DNA of 29,851 bases, taken from Paracoccaceae bacterium (GTDB lineage: Bacteria > Pseudomonadota > Alphaproteobacteria > Rhodobacterales > Rhodobacteraceae). The notes beneath the pieces were generated by a model. That model worked only from the letters and a program-made list of their open reading frames with translations, ran no database searches and was not told the DNA's origin. The stretch spans positions 1 through 29,851 of the forward strand of contig JAKITE010000021.1 of assembly GCA_021648225.1 (NCBI GenBank), written 5' to 3'. The position numbers were made by a program, and so were the translations under genes. Below, piece after piece: positions 1-8,457 of the stretch (within the stretch, counting starts at the first letter, position 1; each line of letters starts with the position of its first letter).

Positions 1-2
1 CC

Positions 3-575
3 CCGATCGGCACGCATTTTGCACCGCATAATCCGGCCTATCTGGACCTGACAGCGCAAAGCAATTATGACCCTGATCTGGCGCGGCAATTGCTGGCCGA
101 GGCAGGGTTTCCGGACGGGTTCACCACGACCTTAAAACTGCCACCGCCCTCATATGCGCGGCGCGGCGGTGAAATCATCGCGGCCCAATTGCGCGCGGTC
201 GGGATTGAAACCGAGGTCAGCAATCTGGAATGGGGCGCATGGCTGGAAGAGGTGTTCAAAGGCAAAGATTTTGGTCTGACCATTGTTAGCCACACAGAAC
301 CTATGGATATCGGAATTTACGCAAACCCCGAATATTATTTCCAATATGACAGCGCGGAATTCCAGGCATTGATGGAAGACCTTAACACCGCAACGGACCC
401 GGCAGCCCGCACTGAAATATTGCAGGCCGCCCAGCGTCTGATTGCCGATGATTATGTTAACGGCTATCTGTTCCAGCTGGCCAAAACCGGCGTTGCCAAT
501 GCCAATCTCCGTGGCTTGTGGGAAAATGCGCCAACCCAGGGCAGCAATCTGGCCGAGGTTTACTGGGTGGAGTAA
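3..575 (+). CDS. ABC transporter substrate-binding protein, peptide/opine type (family 5), 5'-truncated
   Basis: Only the C-terminal ~190 residues are in the window; the frame is open from base 3, so the start lies upstream. The visible part begins with PIGTHFAPHNPAY and continues with NYDPDLARQLLAEAGFPDGF, the typical hinge-proximal segment of SBP_bac_5 proteins (DppA/OppA/NikA type). The family captures peptides, opines or similar ligands in the periplasm and delivers them to a DppB/DppC-like channel, and two such permease genes follow at once. The protein ends at a TAA 45 bases before the first permease, and a hairpin lies in that gap. The ligand cannot be predicted from this fragment. Family assignment is firm; specificity is unknown. 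Confidence 0.9.
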   Translation, partial: PIGTHFAPHNPAYLDLTAQSNYDPDLARQLLAEAGFPDGFTTTLKLPPPSYARRGGEIIAAQLRAVGIETEVSNLEWGAWLEEVFKGKDFGLTIVSHTEPMDIGIYANPEYYFQYDSAEFQALMEDLNTATDPAARTEILQAAQRLIADDYVNGYLFQLAKTGVANANLRGLWENAPTQGSNLAEVYWVE

Positions 576-582
576 CCCTATT

Positions 583-609
583 GGCCCGCGCTTAATGGTG
601 CGGGCCTTT
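583..609 (+). terminator. Intercistronic hairpin after the binding-protein gene (weak terminator or mRNA-stabilising stem)
   Basis: GGCCCGC at 583-589 pairs with GCGGGCC at 600-606. A G-U and a C-G pair extend the stem to nine pairs around loop TTAATG, and only three T follow. The short T-tract suggests partial termination or 3'-end protection. Such stems are common after ABC binding-protein genes, where the binding protein is needed in excess over the permease. The effect is inferred; the hairpin is seen. Confidence 0.55.
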
Positions 610-620
610 GAAAGCATAAA

Positions 621-1565
621 ATGCTGATTTTCACCCTCAAACGCCTGCTCTCGTTGGGCCTTAGCCTTATCGCTGCCTCGGCAGTGATTTTTGCTGTTGT
701 CGAGATCATTCCCGGTGATCCCGCCCGCCTGATGCTGGGCATCAATGCCACCCAGGACGCGGTCGATGCCTTGCGAACCCAGATGGGGTTGGATCAGGGC
801 ATTATTGCCCGCTATTGGCTTTGGGTTTCGGGGCTGGTGCAGGGCGATTTTGGTATTTCCTATACTTACCGCGTGCCGGTTTCTGAAATGGTGCAGGGCA
901 GGGTTTGGGTGTCGCTGCCCCTCGCGCTTTATGCGCTGTTGCTTTCCACTATTATTGCTTTTCCCATCGGCATCATCGCCGCTGCCAAGCGGGGTTCATG
1001 GGCGGATTGGCTGGTGATGGGGGGCACGCAACTGGGCGTGGCCATTCCGAATTTCTGGTTTGCCATGATTATGGTTAATATATTTGCGCTTAAATACCAG
1101 TGGTTTAGCCCCGGCGGCTTCCCCGGTTGGGAGGATCCGTTGCTGGCGATCAAGGCGCTGACCTTGCCGGCATTTGTGTTGGCCCTGCCCCAAGCGTCTA
1201 TTCTGGCGCGGGTCATGCGCTCGGCTTTGCTGGATACTTTGGCCGAGGATTTTATGCGCACCGCCCGCGCCAAAGGCCGCACCGCGCGCGGGGCTATGGT
1301 GCATCATGCCTTGCGAAATGCCATGATTCCGGTGCTGACCATCCTTGGTTTGCAATTTTCGTTTTTGCTGGCCGGTGCGATTATCATCGAGAAAATATTT
1401 TTCCTGCCGGGGCTTGGCAGCATGATTTTTACCGCCATCACCCAGCGAGACCTGATTGTGGTCGAAAGCGTGGTTATGCTGCTGGTTTTTGCGGTTATCC
1501 TTGTGACATTTCTGGTTGATATCACCTATGCGCTGGTGGATCCCCGTTTGCGGAGGCGCGCATGA
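621..1565 (+). CDS. ABC transporter permease, DppB/OppB type
   Basis: This 314-residue inner-membrane protein matches the usual length of DppB-type subunits. It opens with a hydrophobic helix (about residues 8-30) ending in EIIPGDPA, the family hallmark, and has about six membrane segments. The cytoplasmic EAA-type coupling loop that contacts the ATPase lies in the later third (EDFMRTARAKGRTARGAMVHHALRN). It ends with DITYALVDPRLR, also typical. It would form the translocation channel with the next permease. Its stop overlaps the next start (ATGA at 1562), so the two are probably translationally coupled. The ribosome site before ATG 621 is weak. Confidence 0.93.
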   Translation: MLIFTLKRLLSLGLSLIAASAVIFAVVEIIPGDPARLMLGINATQDAVDALRTQMGLDQGIIARYWLWVSGLVQGDFGISYTYRVPVSEMVQGRVWVSLPLALYALLLSTIIAFPIGIIAAAKRGSWADWLVMGGTQLGVAIPNFWFAMIMVNIFALKYQWFSPGGFPGWEDPLLAIKALTLPAFVLALPQASILARVMRSALLDTLAEDFMRTARAKGRTARGAMVHHALRNAMIPVLTILGLQFSFLLAGAIIIEKIFFLPGLGSMIFTAITQRDLIVVESVVMLLVFAVILVTFLVDITYALVDPRLRRRA

Positions 1566-2389
1566 AACGGGCTTTTGCAATGCCGGGATTTGCCATTGGT
1601 TTTGGCATGGCGATTGTTTTTGTGCTGGCGGCGCTGGTTTCTTTTGTCTGGACGCCGTTTCCAACCGATATTGTCGATGTGCCCAATAAATTGCACTTTC
1701 CCGATGCCATCAACTGGTTTGGCACCGATCATCTGGGTCGTGATATATTTTCGATGCTGATGGTCGGCGCGCGCACCTCTATTGCGGTGGCGGTGGTGGC
1801 GGTGGGCATTGGCATGGGGCTGGGTGTGCCGCTTGGCCTGGCGGCAGCGGCGCGCAAAGGATCATTGCTGGATGAAATAATCATGCGCGGCAATGATCTG
1901 GTGTTTGCCTTTCCGGCCTTGCTGATTGCCATTTTGATTACCGCTGTTTTCGGACCTTCGGCTGTGAATGCCATCATCGCCATTGGCATTTTCAACATAC
2001 CGGTTTTTGCGCGGCTGTCGCGCGGCGCAGCGCTAAGCCTCTGGACCCGTGATTTTGTGTTGTCAGCGCGGGTAGCGGGCAAAGGTGCTGTGCGGATTTC
2101 TGCTGAGCATATTTTGCCAAATATCACCAACCTGTTGATTGTGCAGGGCACCATTCAGTTTAGCCTTGGTATTCTGGCCGAAGCAGCGCTTTCGTATATC
2201 GGGCTGGGGGCGCAACCGCCGATGCCCAGTTGGGGGCGGATGCTGGCGGATAGCCAGACCATGATCAGCTTTGCCCCGCATCTGGCCCTGTTCCCCGGTG
2301 GGGCAATTGTGCTGACGGTGCTGGGGTTGAACCTGATGGGTGATGCGCTGCGCGATCTGTTTGACCCTAAAATCAACAGGGAGCGATAA
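1562..2389 (+). CDS. ABC transporter permease, DppC/OppC type
   Basis: This 275-residue partner permease shows the DppC signature FGTDHLGRDIFS near residue 55, several membrane helices, and an EAA loop around FVLSARVAGKGAVRISAEHILPN. It also carries the family C-terminal pattern SYIGLGAQPPMPSWGRML. It overlaps the upstream permease by four bases and its stop abuts the ATPase start (TAATG at 2387-2391), so expression as one unit is very likely. With the DppB-like subunit it should form the heterodimeric channel. The substrate remains open: the family covers peptides, nickel, glutathione, opines and sugars. Confidence 0.93.
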   Translation: MKRAFAMPGFAIGFGMAIVFVLAALVSFVWTPFPTDIVDVPNKLHFPDAINWFGTDHLGRDIFSMLMVGARTSIAVAVVAVGIGMGLGVPLGLAAAARKGSLLDEIIMRGNDLVFAFPALLIAILITAVFGPSAVNAIIAIGIFNIPVFARLSRGAALSLWTRDFVLSARVAGKGAVRISAEHILPNITNLLIVQGTIQFSLGILAEAALSYIGLGAQPPMPSWGRMLADSQTMISFAPHLALFPGGAIVLTVLGLNLMGDALRDLFDPKINRER

Positions 2390-3975
2390 TGGCTCTTTTG
2401 CAGATCAAAAACCTGAACCTGTCTATTGGTGATACGCAGATTCTGCGGGATGTCTCGCTGCAAGCCGAGGCCGGGAAAATCACGGCGGTAATTGGCGAAA
2501 GCGGCTCTGGCAAATCCATGACCGCCTATTGCGTTAATCAATTGCTGCCGCGCGGCGCCAATGTTTCAGGGCAGGTGATGTTTGATGGCCAAGACATGTT
2601 GAAACTGCCCGAACCGGCGCTGTGCGACATTCGCGGTGCAGATATCGGTATGGTGTTTCAAGAACCGATGACCGCCCTGAACCCCGTGCAAACCATCGGG
2701 GCGCAAGTGGCGGAAACCGTGTTGATCCACGGTGGCGCACGCAGATCGGAGGCTATGCACATTGCCCGTGAAACCCTTGATCGTGTCGGCCTGCCAGCGG
2801 CTGAATTTCCGCTGGGCCGGTATCCGCATGAATTATCCGGCGGCCAGCGCCAGCGGGTTGTTATTGCCATGGCCATTGCCCTGCGGCCAAAATTGCTGAT
2901 TGCCGATGAACCCACGACTGCGCTGGATGTCACCACCCAAGCGCAAATTCTGGACCTGCTGCAAAAACTGGTGCGCGAGGATGGTATGGCGCTGTTGCTG
3001 ATTTCCCATGATCTGGGGGTGGTGGCCAATGTGGCGGATAGCATTGCGATTATGCGCCGTGGTCAGGTGGTCGAATCCGGCCCGACCAGACAGATTTTTA
3101 CCGAAATGAAACATGAATATACCCGGGCTTTGTTTGCGGCGTCGGGCCATGTGCCCGAGCGCGACGCAACCCCCGCTGATACACCGATATTAAAGGTCAC
3201 CGGCCTTGTGCGCGATTACCTGCTGCCACGCAAAACCCTGTTTGGCACCCCACCAAAACTGCGCGCGGTCAACGAGGTCAGCTTTGTCATAAAACGTGGC
3301 GAAAGCCTTGGCCTGGTCGGCGAAAGCGGTTGTGGAAAATCGACCCTTACGCGGGCCATTCTGGGGCTGGATGCGGTGCAATCCGGCCTGATCGAAATTG
3401 ACGGGCAGGCGGTTACGGCGGGGCATAAAGTGCCACGCGCCTTGCGCCGCAAAATGCAGGTGGTATTTCAAGACCCTTACGGCAGCTTTAACCCGCGCCA
3501 CAAGGTAATGCGTTTGGTGGCGGAACCGTTTCATTTGCTGGATAATGCGCCCACAGGGGCCGCGCGCCAAACAGCCGTGGAAAACGCTTTGATCGAGGTT
3601 GGCATGCTGGCCAGCGACACCGATAAATATATCCACGAATTTTCCGGTGGCCAGCGCCAGCGCATCGCCATTGCCCGCGCGTTGATCATCAAACCCGAAC
3701 TGATCATTCTGGACGAGGCGGTTTCGGCGCTGGATGTTTCCATTCGTGCGCAAATCCTTGATTTGCTGGCAGAATTATCAGACAGGCTGGGCCTGTCCTA
3801 CCTGTTTATCAGCCATGATCTTTCGGTTGTGCGGGCCATAACCGACCGTGTTATGGTGATGAAATCCGGCGAGATTATCGAGACCGGTGACACAGAAACC
3901 ATTTTTACCGCGCCGCAGCACCCCTATACCAAAGCCCTGATCGCAGCGGCACCTGTTCTGGAGAAAATACAATGA
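2389..3975 (+). CDS. Fused two-domain ABC ATPase (DppD-DppF type) for the upstream permeases
   Basis: This 528-residue cytoplasmic protein carries two nucleotide-binding domains in tandem, equivalent to DppD and DppF joined in one chain. First domain: Walker A GESGSGKS (36-43), signature LSGGQRQR (149-156), Walker B LLIADEP (169-175). Second domain: Walker A GESGCGKS (311-318), signature FSGGQRQR (418-425), Walker B LIILDE (438-443). Both keep the D-loop and the switch histidine (LISHDLG, FISHDLS), so both sites look active. Joined ATPases of this kind are common in alphaproteobacterial dipeptide/opine importers. The start follows the upstream stop with a one-base overlap, and the stop overlaps the aldehyde dehydrogenase start by four bases, tying transport to catabolism. 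Confidence 0.95.
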   Translation: MALLQIKNLNLSIGDTQILRDVSLQAEAGKITAVIGESGSGKSMTAYCVNQLLPRGANVSGQVMFDGQDMLKLPEPALCDIRGADIGMVFQEPMTALNPVQTIGAQVAETVLIHGGARRSEAMHIARETLDRVGLPAAEFPLGRYPHELSGGQRQRVVIAMAIALRPKLLIADEPTTALDVTTQAQILDLLQKLVREDGMALLLISHDLGVVANVADSIAIMRRGQVVESGPTRQIFTEMKHEYTRALFAASGHVPERDATPADTPILKVTGLVRDYLLPRKTLFGTPPKLRAVNEVSFVIKRGESLGLVGESGCGKSTLTRAILGLDAVQSGLIEIDGQAVTAGHKVPRALRRKMQVVFQDPYGSFNPRHKVMRLVAEPFHLLDNAPTGAARQTAVENALIEVGMLASDTDKYIHEFSGGQRQRIAIARALIIKPELIILDEAVSALDVSIRAQILDLLAELSDRLGLSYLFISHDLSVVRAITDRVMVMKSGEIIETGDTETIFTAPQHPYTKALIAAAPVLEKIQ

Positions 3976-5420
3976 GCGAAGACTGGTTTGAAACCGATAA
4001 ATGCCTGATCGCCGGCAAATGGATAGACCCTGTAGGGGGCGAAATACTAGCGTTGGAAAACCCGTCAACCGGCGAGGAATTTGCCAGCATAGCACGGGGG
4101 CAGGCGGCGGATATTGACGCGGCGGTAATGGCCGCCCAAGCCAGCCTTGACGGGGTCTGGGGCCGCAAAACGGCGCTTGAACGGGGGCGCATTCTGACAG
4201 ATATGTCTCGCGCCGTTCTCAGACATGTGGATCAATTGGCTGAACTTGAAGCCGCAGACGTGGGCAAACCGCTTAAACAGGCCCGCGCCGATGCCGTGGC
4301 TTTGGCAAGGTATCTGGAATTTTACGGCGGCGCTTGTGACAAGGTCCATGGGCAAACCATTCCGTATCTTGATGGCTATACGGTGTATACTTTGCGCGAA
4401 CCGCACGGGGTTACCGGCCATATTGTGCCATGGAATTATCCGATGCAAATCATTGGCCGTTCGGTTGGGGCGGCCTTGGCCATGGGCAATGCCTGTGTGT
4501 TAAAACCGGCTGAGGAAGCCTGCCTGACTGCGCTGGCTTTTGGTGCCATTGCGCTTGAGGCCGGCCTGCCTGCGGGGGCGCTAAACATCGTGCCCGGTCT
4601 GGGGGCTGAGGCCGGCGCGGCGCTGTCGGCGCATACGGGTGTGCAGCATATTTCTTTTACCGGCTCGGTTGCCACTGGCGAATTGGTGCAACAGGCGGCG
4701 GGCCGCAATGTTATTCCGGTAACGCTGGAACTGGGGGGCAAATCCCCGCAAGTGGTGTTTGACGATGCCGATCTGGATGCGGCTTTGCCGTTTTTGGTTA
4801 ATGCAGGCATTCAGAATGCAGGGCAAACCTGTTCGGCCTCCAGCCGTATATTGGTGCAGCGCGGCATTTATGACAAGCTGGCGACCATGATGGCCAAACG
4901 GTATCGGGCATTGCGGGTTGGCCCGGCGAGCGATGATCTGGATGTCGGGCCGCTGATTTCGGCGCGCCAAAAAGCCATTGTCGAAGGGTTTGCCAAGGCA
5001 GCAGACCCGTCGCGCATTCTGGCGCAGGCGGAAATTGTCGAAAATGCACCCAAGGGCGGCCATTATTTTGCCCCGACCTTATATGGCGGGATCAGGCCGG
5101 ATGAATCTTTGGCGCAGGACGAGGTTTTTGGACCGGTTCAGGTGTTGATTCCGTTTGAAGACGAAGCCGAGGCAATAAAAATCGCCAATGGCACGGCTTA
5201 TGGTTTGGTGGCCTCGGTCTGGACGCGCGATGGCGCACGGCAAATGCGCATGGCCAAGGCCTTGCGGGCAGGGCAGGTGTTTATCAACAATTACGGCGCG
5301 GGCGGCGGGGTGGAATTGCCCTTTGGCGGGGTTGGAAAATCAGGCCACGGGCGCGAAAAAGGCTTTGAGGCTTTATACGGGTTTTCGGTTTTGAAAACCG
5401 TGGCGGCGCATCATGGGTAA
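3972..5420 (+). CDS. NAD(P)-dependent aldehyde dehydrogenase
   Basis: This 482-residue member of the ALDH superfamily oxidises an aldehyde to the acid in the cytoplasm. The oxyanion-hole asparagine is N155 in VPWNYP, the general base is E253 in LELGGKSP, and the nucleophile is C287 in GQTCSA. Late motifs EVFGPV and PFGGVGKSG are present. Length is normal and no catalytic residue is missing. It overlaps the transporter ATPase by four bases (ATGA), so it probably acts on the imported compound or a product of it. The general pattern resembles betaine-aldehyde and gamma-aminobutyraldehyde dehydrogenases, but I cannot assign the substrate. Confidence 0.93.
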   Translation: MSEDWFETDKCLIAGKWIDPVGGEILALENPSTGEEFASIARGQAADIDAAVMAAQASLDGVWGRKTALERGRILTDMSRAVLRHVDQLAELEAADVGKPLKQARADAVALARYLEFYGGACDKVHGQTIPYLDGYTVYTLREPHGVTGHIVPWNYPMQIIGRSVGAALAMGNACVLKPAEEACLTALAFGAIALEAGLPAGALNIVPGLGAEAGAALSAHTGVQHISFTGSVATGELVQQAAGRNVIPVTLELGGKSPQVVFDDADLDAALPFLVNAGIQNAGQTCSASSRILVQRGIYDKLATMMAKRYRALRVGPASDDLDVGPLISARQKAIVEGFAKAADPSRILAQAEIVENAPKGGHYFAPTLYGGIRPDESLAQDEVFGPVQVLIPFEDEAEAIKIANGTAYGLVASVWTRDGARQMRMAKALRAGQVFINNYGAGGGVELPFGGVGKSGHGREKGFEALYGFSVLKTVAAHHG

Positions 5421-5447
5421 TGCGGTGCCTGGGCGGCCACGCACCCG

Positions 5448-6611
5448 ATGGGCGTTTTGATACGGCTTTCCAACCGTGATGCCCGCCGGTTGTGGCTGCA
5501 TAGTCACGGGTTGTGCCAGCCGCCGACAGGGCCGCTGGACGTGATGGAGATCATCCGCCAGCTTGGCTTTGTGCAGATTGATACCATCCGAAATGTCACC
5601 CGCGCCCACCACCATATTTTATGGAGCCGCAACCAGAATTACCGTGAAAAACTGCTTTGGCCGTTGCTGGGCCGTGACCGTTTGCTGTTTGAACATTTCA
5701 CCCATGATGCCAGCCTAATTCCTATGGAATACCTGCCAATGTGGCGGCGGCAATTTCAAACCATGGGGGATTATGTGGCACGCAATCAATGGTATCATTC
5801 CAGCCTTGGCAAGGCGCATATCAACGAAATAAAGGCACGTATTGCTGCCGAGGGCGCGCTTTCAACCCGTGCTTTTGATACAAAAATCGAGGGCGATCGT
5901 AAAATGTGGGCCCGCCCGCCCCATAAAAAAGCACTGGATCAAATGTGGTATGCGGGGGAGCTGGCAACCTGTTACCGTGAAAATTTTGTTAAGTATTATA
6001 ATCTGGCTGAAAGGGTATTTCCGGCGCATTTGAATGCGGAAAATCAAAGCGAAGCCGCGCAAATTGACTGGCTGTGCCACGCCGCATTAAACCGCCTCGG
6101 TTTTGCCAGTCAAAGCGAAGTAGCGCGGTTCTGGGGGGCGGTAAAACTGCCCGAAGTGCGGGCATGGGCAAGCGAATTTCAACAGATCGAGGTCGAGGCC
6201 GCAGATGGCAGCACATCATCAGCCCTAGCCGCACCGGACCTTTTGCAACGGCTTGAAAAGGCCGTAAAACCAACCAGCCGTATGCGCATTATCAACCCGT
6301 TTGACCCCGCGATCCGAGACCGGAAACGCCTGCAACGCTTGTTCGGGTTTGAATATCGTAACGAGATGTTTGTGCCAAAACACCAGCGAAAATGGGGGTA
6401 TTATGTTTACCCCTTGCTTGAATCAGACCGGTTTGTCGGGCGTATAGAAATCAAGGCTGATCGCAAAGCTGGCTGGTTGCGGGTAACAGGGTTCTGGCCG
6501 CAAGCCGGTGTGAAATGGAGCAAAGCACGGCAGCAAAAACTGGATGCGGAACTGGCGCGTTTTGCGCGTTTTGTCGGCATATCCAGCGTTGAATGGCTGG
6601 TCTTTCGTTAA
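5448..6611 (+). CDS. Winged-helix crosslink-repair DNA glycosylase family protein (YcaQ/AlkX-like)
   Basis: This 387-residue protein belongs to the HTH_42 family, which includes E. coli YcaQ (AlkX) and Streptomyces AlkZ, glycosylases that unhook alkylated bases and interstrand crosslinks. The N-terminal part carries LGFVQIDTI; Q43-I-D45 fits the Q-x-D catalytic motif reported for the AlkX branch, rather than the Q-x-Q of AlkZ. The middle has LFEHFTHDASLIP and MWYAGELATC, also family-typical. The C-terminus holds MRIINPFDPAIRDRKR and the terminal wing region. It starts 27 bases after the aldehyde dehydrogenase without a clear ribosome site, so coupling is likely. Its place within a catabolic operon is odd. 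Function is inferred from family motifs. Confidence 0.85.
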   Translation: MGVLIRLSNRDARRLWLHSHGLCQPPTGPLDVMEIIRQLGFVQIDTIRNVTRAHHHILWSRNQNYREKLLWPLLGRDRLLFEHFTHDASLIPMEYLPMWRRQFQTMGDYVARNQWYHSSLGKAHINEIKARIAAEGALSTRAFDTKIEGDRKMWARPPHKKALDQMWYAGELATCYRENFVKYYNLAERVFPAHLNAENQSEAAQIDWLCHAALNRLGFASQSEVARFWGAVKLPEVRAWASEFQQIEVEAADGSTSSALAAPDLLQRLEKAVKPTSRMRIINPFDPAIRDRKRLQRLFGFEYRNEMFVPKHQRKWGYYVYPLLESDRFVGRIEIKADRKAGWLRVTGFWPQAGVKWSKARQQKLDAELARFARFVGISSVEWLVFR

Positions 6612-6633
6612 ATGCCGGATGCATTTCTTTTGG
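6610..6633 (+). terminator. Possible weak terminator after the glycosylase-like gene
   Basis: AAATGC at 6610-6615 pairs with GCATTT at 6621-6626 around loop CGGAT, followed by CTTTTGG. The stem overlaps the stop codon and is AT-rich, so it is at best a partial terminator. The 103-base gap to the next gene leaves room for an internal promoter, but I see no convincing one. Confidence 0.25.
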
Positions 6634-6714
6634 CTGTCGACAAACCCCGCGTATCGAGCGCTTGCGAAGCGGCAGTAAACTTGGTTTGATGGGGGTTCAA
6701 AACAGGAGAATACT

Positions 6715-7455
6715 ATGCGACTCGCAGGGAAAACAGCAATAGTAACCGGCGGGGGTTCCGGTTTTGGCGCGGGGATTGTCAAAAAATTTGTGGCTGAGGG
6801 CGCGCGGGTGTTGATCGCCGATATTAACGTGGCCGCCGCCACAAAGGTTGCAGGCCAATACGATGCCATTCCCTTGGCAGTTGACGTTTCCAAAATGGAA
6901 AGCTGGGAGGCCTTGGCCAGCGCTGCAAAAGCCGCGTTTGGCAAGGTGGATATTCTGGTTAATAACGCCGGTATTACCCATTTACCGCAGCCGATGCAGG
7001 ATGTTGAAGAAGACGAATTTGATCGGGTTTTGGCAGTGAACGCCAAATCGGTTTATCTGTCGGCTAAAACCATTGTGCCAATGATGATTGCGGCTGGCAG
7101 CGGTGTGATTTTGAATGTGGCGTCCACTGCAGGGGTTAGCCCAAGGCCCAATTTGAACTGGTATAATGCCTCCAAGGGCTGGATGATTACCGCCACAAAA
7201 ACCATGGCCGTGGAACTGGCCCCCAAAGGTATTCGGGTGAATGCGATTAACCCCGTAGCCGGAGAAACCCCGCTTTTACAAAGCTTTATGGGGCAGGATA
7301 CGCCGGAAATCCGCGCCAAATTTATTTCAACCATCCCGCTGGGCCGGTTTTCAACGCCTGAGGATATGGGCAATGCCGCGTGTTTTTTATGCTCGGACGA
7401 GGCCAGCATGATTACCGGTGTGGCCATGGAAGTTGATGGCGGGCGCTGCATATGA
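6715..7455 (+). CDS. Short-chain dehydrogenase/reductase (SDR, classical)
   Basis: This 246-residue classical SDR carries the cofactor motif TGGGSGFG (11-18), D36 at the end of the second strand (LIADIN; an acidic residue there favours NAD over NADP), NNAG (83-86) and the catalytic set S137, Y150, K154 (YNASK). It ends in VDGGRCI as in 3-ketoacyl-ACP-reductase-like and glucose-dehydrogenase-like SDRs. ATG 6715 has a good ribosome site (AGGAGA, six bases upstream). It overlaps the next gene by four bases. It would oxidise an alcohol or reduce a ketone, probably in the same pathway as the aldehyde dehydrogenase and P1 peptidase; the substrate is unknown. Confidence 0.9.
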   Translation: MRLAGKTAIVTGGGSGFGAGIVKKFVAEGARVLIADINVAAATKVAGQYDAIPLAVDVSKMESWEALASAAKAAFGKVDILVNNAGITHLPQPMQDVEEDEFDRVLAVNAKSVYLSAKTIVPMMIAAGSGVILNVASTAGVSPRPNLNWYNASKGWMITATKTMAVELAPKGIRVNAINPVAGETPLLQSFMGQDTPEIRAKFISTIPLGRFSTPEDMGNAACFLCSDEASMITGVAMEVDGGRCI

Positions 7456-8453
7456 AACCGGGCGCGCGTAATTTAATTACCGATGTTGCGGGCTTGCGGG
7501 TGGGCAATGCGCAGGATGATACTCTGAAATCGGGCGCGACCGTGCTGGTTGGCGACCGGCCTTTTGTCGGGGCGGTGCATGTGATGGGCGGTGCGCCCGG
7601 CACCCGCGAAACCGACCTGCTTGCGCCCGATAAACTGGCCGGAGAAGTAGATGCTTTTGTGCTTTCGGGTGGTTCGGCCTTTGGGCTTGATGCGGCATCG
7701 GGTGTGGCGGACGGGCTGTTGGAAATGGGGCGGGGGTTTCAGGTGGGCGAGGCGATTATTCCGCTGGTGCCTGCTGCGATTTTATTTGATCTGACCAATG
7801 GCGGTGATAAAAAATGGCAACAAAACCCGTATAACAGGCTGGGCCGTGCGGCGTTGAAAAATGCTGGTCGAGATTTTGATCTGGGGTCAAAAGGCGCAGG
7901 AAAAGGCGCGGTTGCGGGGCAATTGATGGGCGGGCTTGGCTCGGCCTCATTGGTGTTGCCCTCGGGCCATACGGTGGGCGCATTGGTGGCGGTTAATTCG
8001 TTTGGTGCGGTAACCAATTCAGAAACAGGCCAATTCTGGGCCGCCCCGTGGGAGGTTGACGCTGAATTTGGCGGCTGCGGAATTTGCCAGAATAATGTCG
8101 CCTTGGCAGACCCGTTTGCGGCTGCAAAACATGATTTCAGCGCCAAGGGAAATACCACAATTGCCATCATCGCCACCGACGCAGAATTGACCAAATCACA
8201 GGCGCAGCGCATCGCCATTGTTGCCCATGACGGCATGGCGCGGGCTATTATGCCCAGCCATACACTTGTTGACGGAGATCTGGTTTTTGCGGCTGCAACC
8301 GGCCAATATCCATTAAAAGACCCGATTGCAGATCAAATACTGCTGGGCTATGCCGCCGCACATTGCCTAAGCCGTGCCATTGCGCGCGGGGTTTTTGCGG
8401 CGCGCCAGTCAAAAAACGACAGCTGTTTAACATGGCAGCAAAAATACGGCTGA
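7452..8453 (+). CDS. P1-family peptidase / self-processing aminopeptidase-amidase (DmpA/BapA family)
   Basis: This 333-residue protein has the S58 (DmpA) family pattern. It opens with NLITDVAGLRVGNAQ, carries FVLSGGSAFGLDAASGV near residues 69-85, and GNTTIAIIATDA near 233-244. In this family the precursor cuts itself before the Thr/Ser of that last motif; here the cut would precede T235 and free its N-terminal nucleophile, giving alpha and beta chains. Members hydrolyse N-terminal D- or beta-amino-acyl peptides and amides. No signal peptide is seen, so it is probably cytoplasmic. With the upstream peptide-type importer, this suggests uptake and cleavage of an amide or peptide whose product is then oxidised. 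It ends four bases before a convergent gene. Confidence 0.9.
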   Translation: MKPGARNLITDVAGLRVGNAQDDTLKSGATVLVGDRPFVGAVHVMGGAPGTRETDLLAPDKLAGEVDAFVLSGGSAFGLDAASGVADGLLEMGRGFQVGEAIIPLVPAAILFDLTNGGDKKWQQNPYNRLGRAALKNAGRDFDLGSKGAGKGAVAGQLMGGLGSASLVLPSGHTVGALVAVNSFGAVTNSETGQFWAAPWEVDAEFGGCGICQNNVALADPFAAAKHDFSAKGNTTIAIIATDAELTKSQAQRIAIVAHDGMARAIMPSHTLVDGDLVFAAATGQYPLKDPIADQILLGYAAAHCLSRAIARGVFAARQSKNDSCLTWQQKYG

Positions 8454-8457
8454 GATG

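Noticed and set aside
3190..3753. 187-residue open frame on minus
   Set aside because: Antisense to the second ATPase domain, which is complete and motif-rich.
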